From the NCBI RefSeq assembly GCF_015477835.1, contig NZ_JADLQN010000004.1, forward strand, positions 1 through 64,000: 64,000 nt of DNA, given 5' to 3'. This stretch comes from Nocardia higoensis. Its GTDB lineage: Bacteria; Actinomycetota; Actinomycetes; Mycobacteriales; Mycobacteriaceae. The notes beneath the pieces are model-generated. The model saw only the letters and a program-made list of their open reading frames with translations, made no database searches and was not told the origin of the DNA. Shown piece after piece: positions 60,003 to 64,000 of the stretch. The translations under genes were made by a program, and so were the position numbers. Every line of letters starts with the position of its first letter. Positions within the stretch are counted from its first letter, which is position 1.

Positions 60003-60041
60003 CGTCAGCGAAAGCTGGTCCCGGCGTGCGGGACCGAGATG

Positions 60042-60302
60042 TCAGAGCTTGTTCAGGGCCAGCGCGAGCGCCGACTTCTTGTTGGCGGCCTGGTTGGCGT
60101 GGATAACGCCCTTCGAGGCGGCCTTGTCCAGCTTGCGGCTCACGAACTGCAGGCGCTCGGTGGCCTTGTCCTTGTCGCCGGCCGCTGCGGCTTCACGGAA
60201 GCTGCGGATCGCGGTGCGCAGCGCGGACTTGACCGACTGGTTGCGCTTGCGCGCCTCCTCGTTGGTACGAATCCGCTTCACCTGGGACTTGATGTTGGCC
60301 AC
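60042..60302 (-). CDS. rpsT: 30S ribosomal protein S20
   Basis: The 86-residue basic helical protein reads ANIKSQVKRIRTNEEARKRNQSVKSALRTAIR with HANQAANKKSALALAL near the end, typical S20. It binds 16S rRNA early in 30S assembly. GTG 60302 follows GAGGAACAGGC. It is divergent from the aquaporin gene and ends in a clear terminator. Confidence 0.97.
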   Translation of the reverse strand: MANIKSQVKRIRTNEEARKRNQSVKSALRTAIRSFREAAAAGDKDKATERLQFVSRKLDKAASKGVIHANQAANKKSALALALNKL

Positions 60303-60552
60303 GCCTGTTCCTCGTGTTCCTGTCGCTGAATGGTTGCTTGAGAAGTCTCGCGAAGGCGAAACTCCGGAAAATCGGGTCACGCCATGCCGAATGTCGAGGG
60401 TACCAGCCTCGACCCGGCACACGAAATCGCCTCCGGTCGGGGGTCATTGTTCCAGGCACCCGCCTGGCGTAGCTTTCCAGACAGGATCGTTCCGGCAATA
60501 CCTCGTCTGGCACAGCGGCAGCAAACCCCGAGATGGCGGAAGGTGTGTCTGT
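60303..60552. other. Divergent rpsT/aquaporin spacer
   Basis: These 250 bases should hold the rpsT promoter (leftward) and the aquaporin promoter (rightward). No motif is strong enough to annotate. The ribosome binding site of the aquaporin gene, GGAAGG, ends near 60542. Confidence 0.4.
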
Positions 60553-61437
60553 ATGTCTCCGACGGCGCAGGAAGTAGTGGAGGAATTCGCCGAGAACCGG
60601 CCGATTCCCGACGGCAAGAAGTGGGCGGCGGAGGGATTCGGCACCTTCGTCCTGGTGATGGGCGGTGTCGGCACAGCGGTGCTGGCGGGTGACCGGGTCG
60701 GTGCGCTCGGTGTCGCGCTGGCCTTCGGTTTCACCCTGATGTTCCTGGTCTACGCGATCGGCCCGCTGTCGGGGTGCCACGTCAATCCGGCGGTCACCGT
60801 CGGTCAGCTCGTGATGGGACGGGTGTCGGCGGTGAACGCGGCGGGCTACGTGGTGGCCCAGCTGATCGGAGCATTCCTCGCCGGTCTGGTGTTGTTTGCG
60901 CTGGCGAAGAATCTGCCCTCCTACGACCGCGCGGCCGACGGGCTCGGCGCCAACGGATGGGGGCCGCACAGTCCCTCGGCTGCCACCGGACCGCTCGGTG
61001 AGGTCGTCGTCCAGGACGGCTACGGGTTCGCGGCGATGGTGATCGTCGAGGTCCTGCTCACCGCGATCCTGGTCTTCGTAGTGCTCGCCTCCACCGATCA
61101 GATCTCCGACATTCCCCTGGCCGGCCTGTCGATCGGTGTCACGCTGGCGGTGCTGCACCTGATCTCGATCCCGGTCGACAACACGTCGGTGAATCCCGCG
61201 CGCAGCCTCGGCGTCGCCTTCTACCAGGACGGCGCGGGCGCTCAGGTGTGGGCGTTCGTGGTGTTCCCGCTGATCGGCGGGGTGCTCGGGGCGCTGATCT
61301 ACGGCCTGCTGTTCGGCCGCCGCCGCGAACTCGTCGAGGCCGAACTCGTCGACGTCGAGGCGGTCGACATCGAGGGCGCCGATACCGAGGGCATCGACCG
61401 CAAGGGAACCGACGCCAAGGGAACCGGCAACGAGTGA
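60553..61437 (+). CDS. Aquaporin (MIP family channel)
   Basis: The 294-residue, six-helix channel has both half-helix motifs: HVNPAVT with Asn78 and SVNPARS with Asn214. The NPARS form and length are closer to water-selective AqpZ than to glycerol facilitators. An N-terminal cytoplasmic stretch of about 25 residues and a C-terminal tail of about 40 residues (VEAELVDVEAVDIEGADTEG-type acidic repeats ending in KGTDAKGTGNE) are unusual. ATG 60553 follows GGAAGGTG. Confidence 0.92.
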   Translation: MSPTAQEVVEEFAENRPIPDGKKWAAEGFGTFVLVMGGVGTAVLAGDRVGALGVALAFGFTLMFLVYAIGPLSGCHVNPAVTVGQLVMGRVSAVNAAGYVVAQLIGAFLAGLVLFALAKNLPSYDRAADGLGANGWGPHSPSAATGPLGEVVVQDGYGFAAMVIVEVLLTAILVFVVLASTDQISDIPLAGLSIGVTLAVLHLISIPVDNTSVNPARSLGVAFYQDGAGAQVWAFVVFPLIGGVLGALIYGLLFGRRRELVEAELVDVEAVDIEGADTEGIDRKGTDAKGTGNE

Positions 61438-61484
61438 CACCTGTCCGGTGGACCCGGCCGCCACCCAGGGGGCACCGGCCGCGA

Positions 61485-62039
61485 TCAGCTCCAGTTGTAT
61501 TCGACGACGAGCCGGTGGGCGACCAGGTCGAAGGTCTTGCGGGGCAGAATCGCGCCCTCGCGGCGGATTCCTGCCTCCGGCACGTCGAGCACCCGGTCCA
61601 GCCGCACCCAGCTGGCCCTGCCCTGGTGATCCCAGTCGCCGGTGCCGATGGCCAGCCAGTCGCGGTCGTGCTGGCGCTCGGAGTTCGACGAAAGCATGAG
61701 CCCGAGCAGCGTCCGTTTGTCGCGGCCGACGACCAGCACCGGACGGTCCTTGCCGTTGCTCGGATCCTCCTCGTAGGGCACCCAGGTCCACACGATCTCG
61801 CCCGGATCGGCGCGCCCGTCCAGGTGCGGTGCGTAGACGATCTGCCTGGCCCGCTGCGCGGTCGGTACCGGCAGCGACGCGGCCGGCCGCCCGGCCGCGG
61901 CCGACGGCGAACGCCGCTGCGTGATGCCGCCGACCAGGCGCTGGACCAGTCGCGGCCCCTGCTGCGCGGCGATACGGGGGCCCTGTTGTTTCGCGATCGT
62001 GCCCAACTGCTTGCCGATAGCGTTCCAATTACGCGCCAT
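61485..62039 (-). CDS. PemK/MazF-like protein with N-terminal extension
   Basis: The 184-residue protein has a PemK-like fold from about residue 75: DPGEIVWTWVPYEEDPSNGKDRPVLVVGRD, then LMLSS and WVRLDRVLDV. The first 70 residues are basic and helical (KQLGTIAKQQGPRIAAQQGPRLVQRLVGG). No antitoxin gene is beside it. It is divergent from lepA, as the similar M. tuberculosis gene Rv2405 is. A stand-alone conserved gene like this is more likely housekeeping than a toxin. Confidence 0.8.
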   Translation of the reverse strand: MARNWNAIGKQLGTIAKQQGPRIAAQQGPRLVQRLVGGITQRRSPSAAAGRPAASLPVPTAQRARQIVYAPHLDGRADPGEIVWTWVPYEEDPSNGKDRPVLVVGRDKRTLLGLMLSSNSERQHDRDWLAIGTGDWDHQGRASWVRLDRVLDVPEAGIRREGAILPRKTFDLVAHRLVVEYNWS

Positions 62040-62149
62040 CTCTGGAGAATAACGGCGCTCGCCCCCACGGGCCCGGGACCGGTGGCGATCGGGCCCGCGC
62101 GCACATGGGACGATGGGGACAGTTTGCCGATACCCAGCTGAGGAGTTCA

Positions 62150-64000
<1,851 letters not shown>

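Overview
The window is a high-GC actinobacterial chromosome segment, most likely from Nocardia (family Nocardiaceae). The evidence is its strong GC bias at third codon positions, frequent GTG starts, actinobacterial signature genes (mIHF-type integration host factor, two adjacent clpP genes, an IF2-N domain on RNase E, EspG and PE/PPE-like proteins), and a gene order that follows the Mycobacterium tuberculosis block from tig to lepA as I remember it (Rv2462c to Rv2404c).

The conserved backbone is, in order: tig, clpP1, clpP2, clpX (about 3.8-8.4 kb); valS, folC, a DUF4233 protein, ndk (22.6-27.6 kb); rne, rplU, rpmA, obgE, proB (28.1-35.3 kb); proA, a MoxR ATPase, a VWA protein (46.3-49.9 kb); nadD, rsfS, gpgP, octT, degV, comEA, comEC, holA, rpsT (50.9-60.3 kb); and a PemK-like gene divergent from lepA (61.5-64.0 kb). 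Together these cover proteostasis, tRNA charging, folate polyglutamylation, RNA decay, ribosome assembly, proline synthesis, NAD synthesis, methylglucose lipopolysaccharide precursor synthesis and DNA replication.

Accessory blocks interrupt the backbone. The left edge (1-125) looks like the right junction of an integrated element: a short open frame that resembles an integrase C-terminus ends 5 bases before a lone 3' half of a tRNA-Gly gene, and an intact tRNA-Pro follows. Phosphoketolase and an FKBP lipoprotein come next. Between clpX and valS lie a free-standing mIHF paralogue, an fdhF-fdhD formate dehydrogenase pair, a giant low-complexity FHA protein, a GNAT enzyme, and a glycerolipid cluster (glpD, a TetR regulator, an alkyl-DHAP-synthase-like flavoprotein, a diacylglycerol-kinase-like lipid kinase) that follows M. 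tuberculosis Rv2249c-Rv2252. A degenerate tandem repeat and a P-loop kinase end that block.

A second, 11 kb accessory block separates proB from proA. It holds a double-HTH MerR regulator divergent from an erythromycin-esterase-like protein; an orphan type VII secretion triad (EspG chaperone, PE-like, PPE-like) with no secretion machinery in the window; a LigD-type polymerase; a ribbon-helix-helix/MazF toxin-antitoxin pair; RecQ with a phosphoribosyltransferase-like tail; RtcB; and a ribokinase-like kinase.

The points most worth following up are the tRNA-Gly half-site with its possible integrase end, the orphan EspG/PE/PPE triad, the roughly 290-residue N-terminal extension of OctT carrying a duplicated motif, the perfect palindrome over the start codon of a small unknown gene at 59.9 kb, and the long hairpin in the valS leader. 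All homology statements come from reading motifs and gene order; no database search was run.
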